A DNA stretch of 64,000 nt from positions 131,547,332 through 131,611,331 of the forward strand of contig NC_085046.1 of assembly GCF_963662255.1 (NCBI RefSeq), read 5' to 3'. Below are positions 23,501 through 37,325 of the stretch, one piece after another. A program made the translations under genes and the position numbers. The first letter of the stretch is position 1, and every line of letters begins with the position of its first letter. Origin of the DNA: Cinclus cinclus. Lineage: Eukaryota > Chordata > Aves > Passeriformes > Cinclidae. The notes under the pieces were generated by a model. It was not told where the DNA came from, made no database searches, and saw nothing but the letters and a program-made list of their open reading frames with translations.

Positions 23501-25544
23501 AAAGAAAGAGCCGCACCAAACCAAAGTTTAACAATCCAAATTAAGATTTTCTAAAGCCTCTTCCCTCACTACAGTATTTGTGGGCACTCTGCTCAAGTGT
23601 ATTTGCTTCAAAATGTGCTTCAATTATTCTTTAAGGGGGTAAGAGCTATGCCTCAAATATAGTGCTGAACCTTCACAAAAAACTGCAGGTTTCTATTAAT
23701 AAAAACCAAAGCTGATATCACTGGAGAATTTGTTGGGTGAGAAAAACAAAGGCTGTTCACAGTTGGCCTTTGACTTGAGCCTGCAGTGCTGCTCCAAGCC
23801 CTCCACTGCTCTGCAAGCACAAGGGGCTCCATTCACTGCCCACGTAACGTCACTGATGTCAGATAAATCAGCTCAGCTTCTTCTAAAAAGAGCATAATAC
23901 ATTTTTCACGTTGCAATTCTAAGAGAAAGAAAAGAAAAAATGTATTGAGCTCCAGACAACACACACAGCTGAGTCTCACTTTGTCTGGAAACAATACAAA
24001 ATTCACATGCAAAGCATAAGGAGGACAAAAAGGGCCCCGTCAGCCCCTACGAACTTGCAACAGAGGGTTCCCCTCTGAGCCTATATAAACACCATATACA
24101 CTGCTGGCTCTGAGAAATCCTGGGGACAGCTATGGCTGGATAAAAACTGCTGGGTCAGAAGATAATCCAGGAGAGAGTGAGACAAGCTGATGTGTTAGAC
24201 AAAGGCCAGCACAGTCCTCAAGACAATCCACCACACGGCACAGTGCGCACTGCGAGGAGCTTTGCTGAGCTGCTGAAGGCAAAACACGGACAAAAGACTA
24301 ATTGAGCCCTAAATAATAGCTCTCAGTGGAAAGCCAAATGTCTGTGCCTTGAAGAGCAATGGACTTGAGTGTGTCAGATCCCTGACAAATGCCAGTAATG
24401 CCCAAAGAAGCAGGAGGCGAGCAGAATTTGAAACCCTTTCAAAGAAAAATATGTATTTAAACAATATGGTTTAAAAGGTAAAGAGTCAAAAAAAGGGATG
24501 CACCCGTGATGAGCAATGAGTACCTAAGTATGTGTTGTACTCCCCTGACAACAGCAGAGCCAACACCCAAACAAAGCTATCCTTCGAGGAGGCTCTGAGC
24601 TGGTGCCTGTCAGGTTCAGCTTTGACAAGACACTGTGCAGGACCTGCAGCAGCCAGTGTGAGATCTTCTCCCTGCCAAAAGCATCCCACAGCTCATGGGC
24701 TGCAAAGGTAGAAGGAATCATTTCTGCTGCTGCAGAGACATTGTTTCAGACCTCTCCATGGGTCTGGCACTTTGTCTTCAAGAGCTACACAACAAAGACT
24801 CCAAGACTCTGATCTAATGCCTGAATTTTTAAAAACAGGACTATTCTATGGCACGGGCAAACAGGAGGGAAAACCCTAAGGAAAGGCTGGATTAAGACCC
24901 TTCTACCTCTAGCATGTCCTACCCAAACTTTACATCCTGTTGTGGGACACAGAGTGAGCAAAATTAACCCACATATACCCTGCCTTTTTGGACAATTTGC
25001 CATTTACTTCATCTGAATAGGCAAGCTTTACCAACAGTTTCTCCCAGCCCATGTGGTGAGCAGAAGTTGATTGCTGTGTCTGTGTGTCACAACTCCTCAC
25101 TCCCCCAGACCTTTTCACTCCAGATAGTCCTGTTAGATGCACCAGATTTACATTTTGGTAGGGCCCCCCTGTGTTCAGACTTTCCAAGTGGTTTATATGT
25201 TCATGGCAGGTTATTGGGAACCTCAAGTGTCAGACAGATTGAAGAGCTAAATATCATGTTAGGCAGTGGAGAGTTGTTGACTTTGAAGTCAATCAGTGCT
25301 GACCAAAGCCTTCTCTCTGAAGATGATACATTTTGCTTTTGGTGCTGGTCCCATGTGAAGTACTGAACTGTCAACCTTCTAAACTGAGAATTTTGGGATT
25401 CCTGATTACAAACTTCTCCTAAAAACATAGCTTATTTTTCAAGTGCAACTGAAATAAAAAAGATAAAGGTTTTGAATCTTGTATTGGCAGTTTTACTGCT
25501 AAGAAAGTCTCCAAAAATGCTTAGTTTCCCCAACTGAAGAGTTC
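20537..25544. other. Unique noncoding DNA, no gene seen
   Basis: Unique DNA. It contains a perfect 14-bp palindrome TCATGAATTCATGA (20907-20920), a 19-bp tandem duplication (21243-21280) and, near 24085, a TATATAAA-like stretch with no other promoter evidence. CACGTAACGTCACTGATGTCA near 23841 contains a CRE-like half site only. The largest open frame (141 codons, 21909-22334 on -) has no domain. Confidence 0.5.
21243..21280 (+). repeat. 19-bp imperfect tandem duplication
   Basis: AAAAGCCCTCCTACCTGCC (21243-21261) is followed directly by AAAAGCCTTCCTACCTGCT (21262-21280), with two mismatches. A small local duplication. Confidence 0.9.
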
Positions 25545-25580
25545 TGAGTTTCATCAAGTTTCTCTTGATGAAAGTTACTC
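25545..25580. repeat. Inverted repeat: 10-bp stem, 5-base loop
   Basis: TTTCATCAAG (25549-25558) and CTTGATGAAA (25564-25573) are exact reverse complements around the loop TTTCT. TGAG just outside on the left can pair with CTCA at 25577-25580 across a small bulge, extending the stem to 14 bp. No repeat family was recognised. Confidence 0.85.
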
Positions 25581-28500
25581 ATTTATTCACCATGAACTTA
25601 ACACATGCCCTCCCCCTACCAGAAAAAGGCAATAAAATATTTTTTAAATTTCTGCTGTGACCAGAGGATGAAAATCATACATAATCTTATTATATTTGTT
25701 GGTCCAATTATACAGAGTTTGTAGTGGCAGAATTCCTTAAATTTGAGGATAATTTTTTCAAGTTTATAATGAGAAAACATAAGACTGAGAGTAGACCTAC
25801 AAATATGTCCATGCTAAAATGAGATTCCAGACACTTTGCAGTACCTTTTCCATAAATTTGAGTCACAACAAGCAAACCTCTGACACTGCCTTCTTTGAAC
25901 TATTGTTTTACTAAAATAAAAAATGAAAATCCATGTGCTTCCTTCTATGATGAATTATTCAGCTCCTGCAGAAAAAGGGACAAAAGGAGGAAAGAAGAAA
26001 AAAGCAGGGAAGCACATAAATATCATTCACAAAATGCAGGAATAAATCTAATAACTTTTGGAATTTCTCTGGAAATATATTTTAATGTTCTTTTCAACAC
26101 AGGAAGCGTGGCCTCCATTCACATGAAATGAATGTGCATAAAAAAGATACTAAAGGTTCTTGTGCAGCTGCAGTGCAGTGAGCTACAGCTATCCATCATG
26201 CAGTTGCTGCCCAGGGTGAACTGCCCTTTTATCCTAATTGTGTACAGGGCTGTTCAGCTGTCACCTGTGACTCTGATGGTTGTTTCTGCAGTTTTGCCCA
26301 CATTTTGTGTACAGACTTCTGTAAATGGACCTCTGGTCTTTATTTCTCTGATCTGCTTCCTTTTAACAAAGTATAGTGTATCTGCAAGAGGGGAATTGTG
26401 CTCTCAAAATCCTACCAGGCATCGTTCATCTTGTGCAGTATGAGAAGGAAAATATCCAAACTGATATTAAGTCCTGTGAAGTTAAACAACTTTTGTTTCC
26501 AGCAGCTGATAAATGAAACAGAGACATTTATATTTTACAGTGTTGGTACAGATGATTTGGATGCTTTTCTCCTCAGCTGTAATGTCCCAAACAGTCGATT
26601 CTAATGATCATCCCTTTAAAGTACACCATTATGCACCTCCTTGGTACAAACAGATTTTCTGTAGAGGTTGATGCTTTGTTCTTACTACTATGACCAAGTT
26701 TAATTCAAAGGAACACAGCAGGAAAATGCACTACTTTAAATACAACTCCTATTGCAGAGCAAAATAGTAAATTCAGCTTATCTTTCGATTAAAGATGAGA
26801 TGAGAAAGAGCAGTCAGTGTATGCACATTAATATGTATGAAGCTCAATAGAGTGTCAGTAGATGACAGCTGTATTCTGTTCACGAGGCACTGCTGGATGG
26901 GAGTGTTTTGCAGTGGTGTAAACAAACCCCTGGGGCTGCTGGTGGTGGTGACAGGCTTGGTGCTACCTGTCTGTCCAGTGCTGCTCTGGAGCAGCTGCCT
27001 GACAAGAATGGGGTGGGAGGTGCATTGAGGTCACATGAACCACAGTGAGTTGCCCCTGCCCCTTCCTCCGGAGCAGAGGCACAGGCAGAATCCCTCTGCT
27101 CACAGATATCCTGTTGTGAGCTCCCAAGGGCAGAGGCTGCTGCCTTTCTGGGCTGCTCAGTGCTTGGCACCATCACGTGCACTCCACCTGCAACCTGTTC
27201 CTACATTTACACTTAAAAAGTTAAACTTGGTCAGACACGAAATTCACCTTTTAGTGGCTCCAGAAACAATATTTTTCTAGTTTGTCAGAATTGCTTGGTC
27301 CTAACAAAAATCCACAAAAAAAATCCCCCAAAATTACGTGTCTTGCTGTGATGCAGGAAGAGTTCAGACAGAGAGGAGCCTCCCAGTTCTTGCCTGAAGC
27401 TGGCCTGGCCTCTGACACTCTGGACTGAAAACATGGCAAGAGTCCAAATGATATTTTGTGAAAACACGCAAGTCCTTGGGAGATGAGATAAACAACCTTT
27501 TATAATAGATTCAAAAACAGCTTCCCTGGAGAAGTGACAAAGAGAGTCCTCATTTTGAAGAGTGGGGTATAAAAGATAACTTCTTGGAGGTCCATGTCAG
27601 TCACACTGATGAGAAGAAGATAAATGTAGCTGCAGAAATGGCTGCTGTACTCCAGCCCATCAGATTGGCTGTGGAAACTGCACACAGCCTCCCTTCCATC
27701 GTCTAAGAGATGATGTTTACAAGGAATAAAATGCATAATTAGGCAAGCAGTTGGCAAAAGACATAATTTATCATATTAAGCAATTAAGCAGCGCTGGACC
27801 GATTTGGCTGCAGCTCTGAAAAATCCACATAATGAAACAGTGGCACTTGACATTAAAGTTGAACTTTCCTTAGGTCTAATTTTGACTGCCATTCATAGAG
27901 ACAAAGTTTTCTGGACCAACCAAGTTGGGAATGTGGGCAGCACAGTTGCAGACCCTGGTTGTTTGTCTCCCCAAGCTGCAGCAGGGCTGTACCAGCCTGG
28001 AGCAAGCACCAGGGCAGCAGCGAGGGCTGTGAGCAGGAGCAAAGCAGCCTATTCCTGTGCCGTGCCTGGAGAGCTGTGCCACCAGCATGACTATGATTTT
28101 CGGGGACTGGGTAGGTCCCCGTGCTATCACCACTTCCCTGCTATGGGGTGTTCCCTTCCTGGGGTCCCTCCCTGCAGGTGTGCCTCCTCACAAGCCTCTC
28201 AGCACACAGGATGCTGGGCTGGATGCTCCTGGGGATTGACTTTGTGGCAGTGCAAGGGAACAGGGAGGGTAAGCCATGGTCTCTGCTGCCCCAGCAGCTC
28301 TGGTGGGGTGGATTAGCTCTGGCTCAGCAGCAGCCACCCCAAAACTGCACAGACATTCTCTATCACTGCACTCCACTATGCACCCATCATGTTCGTATCT
28401 ACACAGGCAAATTGACCCCACCTTAAATGGGCCTGGATCTGTCTTCTAGTTTAGGGAGAGAGAAGGACACTAGCTAGGACAATGAAGCACCCAAAGCACC

Positions 28501-30102
28501 ATAGCAATGTGTTTGTTGTTTGCTTTCTATTTCTGTTCTTTCAGTGAACACCAGCATTTAACTCTAATGGAGCCATTTGACCACTCTCCATGATCGTTCA
28601 TGATTTTGTAGCAGAGAGAAAGAGATCAAAGCACAACCACAAAGTTGCAAGCCCATCATTCATGCACTCAGGTGTGCTGCCAACTATTTCTCTTTTAAAA
28701 GATACCAGCTTTGATGTCTAACATTCTCTAGTTAAAAAATTATCCATTAAATGTAACTTTTTTATAGCTTACTCTGTTTAACTCCATCCAGTTTAGTTGA
28801 CTGAAGCTCTCTGCTTCCCTACACCAACACAACAGTCCTTTGCTTGTAGTCTCCAGTGTTGCAAGCTAAATGTTCAAATAAACTGTTCATGCCTGGAATT
28901 GTTAAATGTTTGAGAAGTCTTCTGTACACAAGAGAGCTTGAAAACCTTTATAAAAACAAAATGCATCATTATTTGAATCAATAACTAGCTAGTAATGGCA
29001 GGAATTTTTAAAAGCCAGTGTTTATTTCAAGAGACTGACTTGAGATGCTCTAATGGGCTTTCAATTACAGGAGATTTGTATTAGGTTTAACTCCACAATC
29101 ACTCTTCACATTCCCTGGTCATTACTCCTGAGATGAAATGCTGAGGAGATGGGGGATCCTCTGTGTTTTGCCTGCAGCAGGTACCCATTATCAATACTGC
29201 TATTATCCCTACATACACAGCCAGAAAGGATTTTTTTTTGTGCTGTCAGCAATCTGCACATCAAAACATGCTCAGTGCAGAATGAGAGTTAATGAGCTGC
29301 CTCCTTTGTAAAATTTTATCAGAGATCAACAGACCTGGGTATATGGAAGGCCTTTATGTAACTAAAGGCAGCAATGGAAAAACTCAGATTTTGTGAAATA
29401 TCATTAAATTGGATTTTTAAGCTACACGTCTGCTGTTTGGGTTTTCTCTTCCAGCCCTTTCAGGGCAGCTTAGCCAACATAAAACCTCTATTTTTATCTT
29501 CATTTCTGCTTTATTCCCCTTAGAAAAAGGAATAAGATGAAGGGCATTCCAGAAAAAACATAACCTGCAGCTATCATATCTGCCTGTAAATTCCTTCTCA
29601 AAGCTCGCCTTGCTGCGATGTTTCCAAAACATGACATATCTAGTCACTGATACACCTAAAGTAAACTTGCTACTTGCTATTCCTAGTATTTTGAACCTGT
29701 TGTCACCACTATTTCCAGCTCTGCTGCCCAGCATGCCAGATGTCTGGCCAACAGGATGTTTCTCAGGGTGGAAGTGCCCTTGCTTATGGAAATGCAATGT
29801 GAGCTAACTACCCTGGGACTGCTTAACCCATGTCTTAAAATTACATCTTGCACTATTTTGCTTCTCTATGCACCCAGGTATGTTTCTTACATGTCCCTTT
29901 CCTTGGGTGCTCAAGGACAAGAAGAGGGGGGATGGATGGTGGGGGGATGCTCCCAGTGATGCTCGGTGCTTGGCAGGGTTCCTGGGAGCAATCAGAGACA
30001 AAGTTGTGTTCACACTATGGGAGGATGCTGGAAAAAGACATGAAAGGGAGAAACATGTCCCACTGGAGTCTCAAAAATCAATTGATTCTGTTGCAGCAAA
30101 TG
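25581..30102. other. Unique noncoding DNA, no gene seen
   Basis: AT-rich unique sequence with a GC-richer part at 26870-28350. The 170-codon open frame at 27804-28316 (+) starts in AT-rich DNA and runs through GC-rich DNA. It has no domain, and a different frame of similar length lies over the same bases on both strands, so I do not call it. No repeat family or RNA gene was recognised. Confidence 0.55.
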
Positions 30103-30128
30103 TTATTTTCTTTTAAATAAGAAAATAA
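30103..30128. repeat. AT-rich inverted repeat: 10-bp stem, 6-base loop
   Basis: TTATTTTCTT (30103-30112) pairs exactly with AAGAAAATAA (30119-30128) around the loop TTAAAT. The low base complexity makes this less remarkable than the hairpin at 12281. Confidence 0.8.
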
Positions 30129-33100
30129 ATTAATGATTCTGAAATATTTGTACATGCATTTGTATATTCAGGCTATTCTCAAAATAAATTTGATGCAGTG
30201 CTCATAAAAATGCTGATTTATTGGCTGAAAGTTTATGTCATCTAATTTGGAGCTCTTGGAGCTCTATGCACACACTTATCCCAGGAAATAGAAATCAAGG
30301 CTCAACCTGAGAAGAAACAATCATATTTCTGCACTTATTTGATCGTACAGGACTCAAAAAACATCTCTTCTTTGCGAAAAATATGAACTCATTTTGTTCC
30401 TTGTGTCTTACAAATTGACTCCTCCTTACAGCAGGTCTGGAAGCTGATGAACACTGTCTTCTTGTAACTATGAGAAACCCTTTCCTCCATGTGCCTCCTT
30501 GCAGTAGGCAAATCTGTTGCCTGAGATGTGAGACTAAATAATTGCTCTAGGCTGGTGCCACTGGAAGGATGTGCAGTTTACAGCATGGATTTTTTTCTGC
30601 CTTGATTTCTGTGTCAGCTGCTGGGGTGTAAGATGCACCAAAAGGAGGAATTTGTCCACTAGCATAGGGTCCCAAAAGACAGGCACAAAGCCTTCAGACA
30701 CCCTGATGCTTGCCTGCATCTAGTCAACACAGTGAGATATATTTCTACACATCTATCTCCCTGTCATTTCCTGAACATATGTAAGCCTCCAGGCAAACCC
30801 GCTGTGGCCAAAATGAGGTTATCATCTGCAAACCCACATTCAAAAGCTCTGCAAAAGCTCTGGTCTCTCACAGACACTCAGGCAAATGCCTATTACTTGC
30901 AATTAAAGTTATTTTCCTCGTGACCATCTCCAAAAACTTATCCCTGAAATAAAAAGCCATCTTGTCCTCCAAAAGTCTCCCAGGCTCAAACAGGTCTTTC
31001 ACTCATGCTGGTGCAGCTGGTGAAACTCCAGAGATTTATTCAGGGTAAACCACAGACCTGCATCAACTCCCCTTTGTCTCAGCAAACTCTTATTCCTAAT
31101 AGGACTAACCCACTTTCACTGCACACACAGCCAGTGCCTCTGCTCCGCTGTGCTCTCAAGTCTACACTTCACTGGAGTTTATCATAGCACTAAGATTACA
31201 AAACCCTGCAGCTCCATGACATTGTACTGGGATCCCCCCTGGCCTGGCCTCCACAATCTCCCCACTCCTTGCACAATTGTTCCATCTCCTTCCACCCCCC
31301 CAATCATAAACTTTGCTTCTATTATGCTCTTTCTTAAGGGATCTCTAGCTTTTCCATTGAAGCCATACACATTTTCTACCCTAACCAACCTGAATGTCAC
31401 TGCTTCTTTCCCACCTATCCTAGTGTGTATGCTGGAGATGTGGGTTAGGGATCTTATTTGGGAAAACACTCACCTGAACCTGTGCATCATTTCCACACTC
31501 CTGGCAGCTCCTTTCATCCCAACACATCACCACCATGAGCAGTTAATTAGCATCTCTGTGTATCTAAGAGGTGGAAACATCTTTTTCTTGCAGAGCAGCA
31601 GAACTTGTATCTCTTATTTCAGTTCCCTGCCGTGGTCCTTGTCCATTTGCAGAATTTTGGCTCTGTGCTCCCCATGCATCAGTGATTAGCTCTGCTGTTA
31701 CACCCAAGCTAACAATTTCACTGTTAAGGCTGAGATCTTGTGAGTTTGAACAGTGAACCAGGATTCACTAGTAAATATATTCTCTAACCAAACCTTCTTA
31801 GTTATTTGTTTAAAACCAGAAAATCAGACACAAAATGAAGTAGTTAATTAATGTTTGAAACATATTTTTACCTCCGTCTGGCTCAAGGATTAGCCAATAA
31901 ATGGGGTCTTGCCAGGTTGTTTCCACTGCAATACAACAGATGATACTTCAAGCATATCCTTGGTGCAGAAATGTTTATTTATCAGATGAGACATACACAG
32001 AGTCTTGTTTCCCTGAACACAGAGGGCAAACAAACAGGAGCAGGTTCCTTGTTCAGCAGCCCAAGCCTGCCTTTCCAGGCAGCCCTGTGCCCAGAAGAAG
32101 CTCTGTCTCTTGGCTCTCTCCCAGAGGCTGCTCCTGGATCTCTTACTACAGCCTTTAAATGACTCCATAACAAATACATTCCTCTGGAAAGTTGGAGAGC
32201 TATTTTTAAATCCTCTCTCTCACAGCTGTAATCAATCCATCGCCTGGCCCCGCGTTTGCCAGGACCTCTGGGGAAACCCTCCACCTACACAGCTTGGCTT
32301 CTGCTCAAGCCTCATAGGCATGGCCAGGTGCTATTCTCTGATTGCACAGAGGTGTGTTAATTGTGGCTATTACTTAGCCCACGAGTGCCCAGATAAATTC
32401 CTGTGGGGTTTTCAACAGCCTAAGAGATGAAGGGTGTGTTGAGCACCTTTCAGTGTGAGGTGCAGACAAGGCAGCAGAGATTGCACAGCCAGGTGGATCT
32501 GTCCTCCCATAAGGAGCATGTGGGGAGAGCATAGGAATTCACAGTTTTTCTCCTACAGTACCTGTCCATATTCAGTTCTGTGGCACTTGGGCCATCACAT
32601 GGGTGGCCCAGCAGCTGCAGACAGCCAAGTAGGGGGTGCTTTCTGCCCCTCCTATTGTGCTTACACCTACCTTGATCCTTAGCCCTCCACTTACTTGCAC
32701 TGCTCTGCAGACCCATTGCATCACCCTTCAGGGCTGTCCAGCCAGGAACACATCTCTTTAGATTTGGATGAGCCTCTACTTGGTTTTATTTCTGCAAGTC
32801 ACACAATGAGAAAGTCAACTGTGGCCTTCTCTGTGCTATTTTTAATGTTTAACAGAGCAAATTAACACTTAGAAGCAACTTCACAGTCAAAAGTCTTGAA
32901 GGTCCCTGAGAAGACAAAGTGTTCAAGAAAATAACATAGATTTTGGAGTCAGGATAAATGAGTGAGAAGACACTAAGAGACCACTGTAGACCTGCCTGGG
33001 AAAACTGCGCGTCTGTCAGACAGTGGAAGAAGGTGTGAAGGGGCTGGAGCACTCCTCCATCTGTGTTCCAGAGGAAAGCATTAAAGTCACTGACCTTTCC

Positions 33101-36100
33101 ACTCACTGCAACAGTAACATCTGAATGTAAACATTTATGGAAAGAAATCACATCTGCAAGAAAAGAGGAGTTGTTGTCCTTTGAGGGGGATCAAGGCTAC
33201 AGAAGAGAGCTCAGTCCAGAACAGGCAATAACACAGATGCTTAAGGTGCTCATCCTTGGTACATTAAACCAGGAGTCCAAAAACTCATATTTTAAGCTCT
33301 CCTTCAGAAGGAAATCCTTGTGTCTTCATCAGGGAGGGCAAAAATTTGGCACCATCTCTGCAACAAGGCAGATGCCAGCTTCCTCCCCAGCAGGCATTTC
33401 TCCCTCCTGCCCCACCACCCCTTTTTCTTGCCCATCCAGGGCTGACCCTGTGCACAGACCAGTCCAGAGCCTCTGAGCCAGCCTGAGCAGACCCCTGAGC
33501 TCGTGGGGCCACAGCAGTGTAGGAGAGACAAGGCAAGGAACGAAGCCACCATCCCCTCCTGGGAACCTTTCATAAACAATTGGTGGCTGTGTGGGCACAC
33601 CATGGGCAGAACTGGCAGCACCAGAGGCTCAGCTACAGCCAAACTAAAATAAAGGCAAATTCTATTCCTTTAACCCCCAGGAGAACTGAAATCATACTGT
33701 CTCACTGCCAGCCTTGACAGGGGAGCTCCTGCTCCCCTCCGGGCAGTCCTGCTGGTCCCCCAGCCCTGTGATGGGAGCTGTGAAGAGGCTGCTGGAGGAA
33801 AGAAAACTTGTACCCACTGCTGGAGATACTCTACCTCTCTTTCCAAGCAGAAAACCCAATGATATGCAGAGGGTCGGCTGCTTGCTGAGTTATTCCTAGA
33901 GTACTTCCAGCCCCAAAACACACACTGTGCCTTTAGAAAGAGGGAAGAGGATGGTGGACTCCCTACTGCTCTGTGATAGTGCAGGCTGTGCTTCCCCTCA
34001 GCACCAGCTGCACTCAGGCAGGCTATTAATTAATTTTATAGGCCTTTAAAATTTGTTATGAAGCAGAAAATGGTTTTCAGGGAAAAGCAAACACACCCTG
34101 TGCTTTCTCCCCAATTAAAGCTGATGAGCTACACTGCCAACACATAACAAAACAATGAAAACAAGGCAAAAGGTTTCAAAGTGCAAGTGGTCAAATCAAC
34201 AAAGAAGTGTTTTCCCACGTAACAGAAGAAAAATAATTAAATTAAGTGTTGCTCTTCAGAGCTATAGAAGGAAATGAATGTCTAAAGATGGAGATGCAGC
34301 AATAGTAAAATACGAACGCAAAGCAACAGAACATTCAGGTCTAAGAGAAGGATGTATTGACTACAAAATCAGTGGTCAGAAAACTTCTCTGCAGCGAAGA
34401 CCATTACAAGGCAATTGCCAAAAATAGCCAAACTCTGTATTTCAATACTAAACAGGTATATTCAGAGGCAACGGAAATTTTTCTAGTGCAGTGTCTGTAC
34501 ACATAAGAATAATTATTGCCTGCAGTAGTAGGAATCTTCATGAAGGATTTGATAAATAAAACTGCACAAAACTAAAGCCAAAGGAAAACATCAGTGAAAA
34601 GATCCCAGTGCAAGAGACCCCAGATTATGCAACTCCATGACAAGTGCAAGAGAAGAGCCAAGTTATGAGACTGAGCAATTCAAAGTCAAAAATACCCCTA
34701 AGGACAGATCCCAGGGGCAATGTGAAGTTTGATGATCTTGCTGGTTCTAAGGCAGGAACTGAAATATCAGCAGAGATAAGGCTGGCCTGTACAATGTCCA
34801 GCACTGGAATAACCCACGATTTCCATTCAAAATTGCCAAAGCCCCAGACAGGAAGATATTTTCACCACTGTATGCTGGGGTATTTCACAGTCCTCCCTCT
34901 GATTTTGCACAGATGGAAACTGGAGGGAAGCCAGGAGAGTTTCAGCAGTAGGAGAAGAGACACCATTTCCTCCATCACCACTGACCAAAAATCACTGTTC
35001 CTACAGATGCTCAATTTCTTCCAGTGCAAAATGACAAGAAAATCCTTTCTAATTCAAGATCCAGCAAGGAATAAAGAGTATAGGTGGTCAGAGCTGAGGT
35101 CCGAAGTCATCATTTAAAAACTGGAAACATTCAAGTGTTTCTGTTTTGGGCAGCCACCTACAAAAAGCAGTTGGAGTCTGCTGCAGACCAACCCTGTACA
35201 CCTTCAGACCCAAAACCCAAAGGCACTGGAGGGAAGGGAGTGACGTCTGAGGGACAACTCCAGCTCTGGGTATTGTGAGCTTGCTCACATCCAGCACGGT
35301 GCCTTCTGCAGGCAGAGAGAGAAAAGGATTGCAAAGGCTGATTTTGAAGAGAAGGAAGCAGTGCTTTATAAATGTCACGTTTCACAGCAGCACAAGGTTC
35401 CTTAGCACCAGAGCCTTGCCTTGCCAGCCTTGGGCTGGAGCTTTGGGAGCACAGAGTGAGCAAAAGCTGCAGCTCTGCATGAGAAACATCTTGCGCATAA
35501 AGACCAGCTGTGAGGAAATGCAAATCCAGACAGGCTCTCTGCAGGGAAAACTTAAGAATATTGACTTTTAAATTGATTTTTTATTATGTGGCATTCCTAG
35601 CGATGTGACTTTTATCCTGGCCCAGCAAATTAAAGAGATTATTTTTGGGTGATTCAACCACGAATCCCATGTGGCTCTAATACCTCCCATGCTTTTAAAC
35701 ATTCAGTCTTTGGTTTCTCACTAACATTTACACCAATAATATAATGTGGAAAACTCAAAGTGCTCTTGTGTCTTCCTTCCTCTGACAAAGCAGATGAGCA
35801 AGCCCTATTCCTCCAGCCACAGAGGTGGTGGGAGGAAGGCAGGTGAGGATGAGGAACAGGCAGATGCCAAGATGATTATCAATAGTGCAAGTCCCGGGAC
35901 CACAGCCTGGGGTTGGACATGGCTGGGTCAGGGACAGGCAGAGCTCTGTACACATCCACTCCAGATTCTGCAGGGGCACTGTCAGGGATGGGTCACAGGT
36001 ATCTGCTGGGCAAAGCTACAGTCTCTGCAAGATTTGCAAGTGACTGTGTGTGAACAGTCTTGGACAGCAAACAGACCATTCCTACAGCTCCAGCATATAA

Positions 36101-36137
36101 TGTTGCCAAAGAGAAAATACATCTTTTTAATTAACTG
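30129..36137. other. Unique noncoding DNA, no gene seen
   Basis: A long unrepetitive stretch. It includes a C/T-rich segment (about 30960-31640) and an A-rich segment (about 34130-34620). Open frames of 179 codons (31150-31689, +) and 157 codons (34644-35117, +) have no recognisable domain, a biased composition that follows the local base content, and no conserved splice pattern that I can see. No LINE or LTR signature and no RNA gene was seen. Confidence 0.5.
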
Positions 36138-36149
36138 CCCCCCCCCCCC
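36138..36149 (+). repeat. C12 homopolymer
   Basis: Twelve consecutive C. A short homopolymer whose length is likely to vary. Confidence 0.95.
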
Positions 36150-36886
36150 GAATATTGATCTGCACTGCACACAAATTCCCCTAGACCTCCATTAGTAACT
36201 GCTAATGCTTAGAATATAATGAATAAAACCCAAGAGGCTGTTTATCCCCTTCCTTTTCTCTTTTAGGGGTCATTCCTTCTTTCTATCGCCCCCAGCTATT
36301 TTTTTCCCACATATCAAATCATTTTACCATGCTGAAGTTGTTTCAGTACAGATGCTTTGCCTCCCACTGCTGTGAGCCCATCTCACCACTCTGTGACCAC
36401 AGCCACCGCAACGAAATAAACCTCAGCAGCATCTCAGCAGAGGAGCATTTGGAAGCTTTTAAAGAGCAGCAGTGCCTGTGGCAGAGCAGCCTTTCTCACT
36501 GCCACTGACAGATGGAGATGGAATAGGCTTTCTTAGTCTCTTTTTAGAGAACTGATGCAATGGCAACAACAATCTGCAGGCCAAATTGCAAGTGTCACCC
36601 TTAGTTAATGTCTCAGCTCCCATCAGGCAAACCCCTCCTGAAGGAAGATCTCACTCCAGCCCCAGATATCCACATGCAGGTGCCCTGCTGAGACTTATTT
36701 TCTGCCATCCTTACCATTTTGGTTCATTTCCCACACTGGTCTAGTCGCTCCTTCACAGCATCATCTTATCCCAGCAACAGCCCTGGCCAGTGCATTCTTG
36801 TAGGTGAATTTATCCCTGCCAACAACCATCCCTCGAATGTCAACTCCTGCCCCACCTGAAAGGATGTGTGGAAACCTTGTAAACAA
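36150..36886. other. Unique noncoding DNA, no gene seen
   Basis: No exon, RNA gene or repeat family was recognised in this stretch. Confidence 0.5.
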
Positions 36887-36902
36887 AGAGAGAGAGAGAG
36901 AG
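36887..36902 (+). repeat. (AG)8 dinucleotide repeat
   Basis: Eight AG units within a purine-rich context. Short simple repeat. Confidence 0.9.
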
Positions 36903-37233
36903 AAGGAACTGTGATAAGGCCACATACAAAGAAAGGTGATTTCTTTCTTTTCCATTTCAATCAAAGCCAGAGTTACTATCTTTGGTAGCAGAAGACATTT
37001 CAGAAATGGGATTTGTTGGAATTTACTAACTTCTCTATGTGTTCTATTCCCATGAATAACTCGTCTTCCTTGCGACCTTACAATACTCTTGAAGTTTGCT
37101 GTATCTGCAGACAATTCTTCCAAGGGTGAGCCAAGCATATTTGTTGGCTGTGAATATGCAAACCCTTAGTTTCCCCAAATATTCTCTCATATTCTAATAC
37201 AAAGTGAACGCAAGCTTTTTTACATATATATAC
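36903..37233. other. Unique noncoding DNA, no gene seen
   Basis: AT-rich unique sequence. It ends with TACATATATATAC just before the CR1 fragment. Nothing else was recognised. Confidence 0.5.
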
Positions 37234-37325
37234 GTGGTGTGATTCCTGGATGGGTCCTGTGCAGGGCTAGGGCTTGCACTGCAATAGTACTTGTGGGTCC
37301 CTTCCAACTCAGCATATTCTATGAT
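37234..37325 (+). mobile_element. CR1 LINE extreme 3' end
   Basis: About 90 bp of CR1 3' UTR in + orientation: GGTGTGATTCCTGGATGGG, CCTGTGCAGGGCTAGG, CTTGTGGGTCCCTTCCAACTC and AGCATATTCTATGAT. The 'gggtcccttccaactcag.atattctatgat' ending is that of a different CR1 subfamily from the one at 4058-4295. The copy is severely 5'-truncated. Its octamer tail (ATTCTATG-type) passes directly into the ATTACT microsatellite. Confidence 0.9.

Noticed and set aside
24080..24100. TATATAAA-like sequence as a promoter
   Set aside because: An isolated TATA-like word without CpG-rich context, initiator or downstream gene. Such words are common in AT-rich DNA.
27804..28316. 170-codon frame on +
   Set aside because: Crosses from AT-rich to GC-rich DNA with overlapping frames on both strands. 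No domain.
31150..31689. 179-codon frame on +
   Set aside because: Lies in C/T-rich DNA with few stop codons. No domain, and a second unrelated frame overlaps on the other strand.
34644..35117. 157-codon frame on +
   Set aside because: Looks superficially protein-like but I recognise no family, and no splice-site or homology support is visible.
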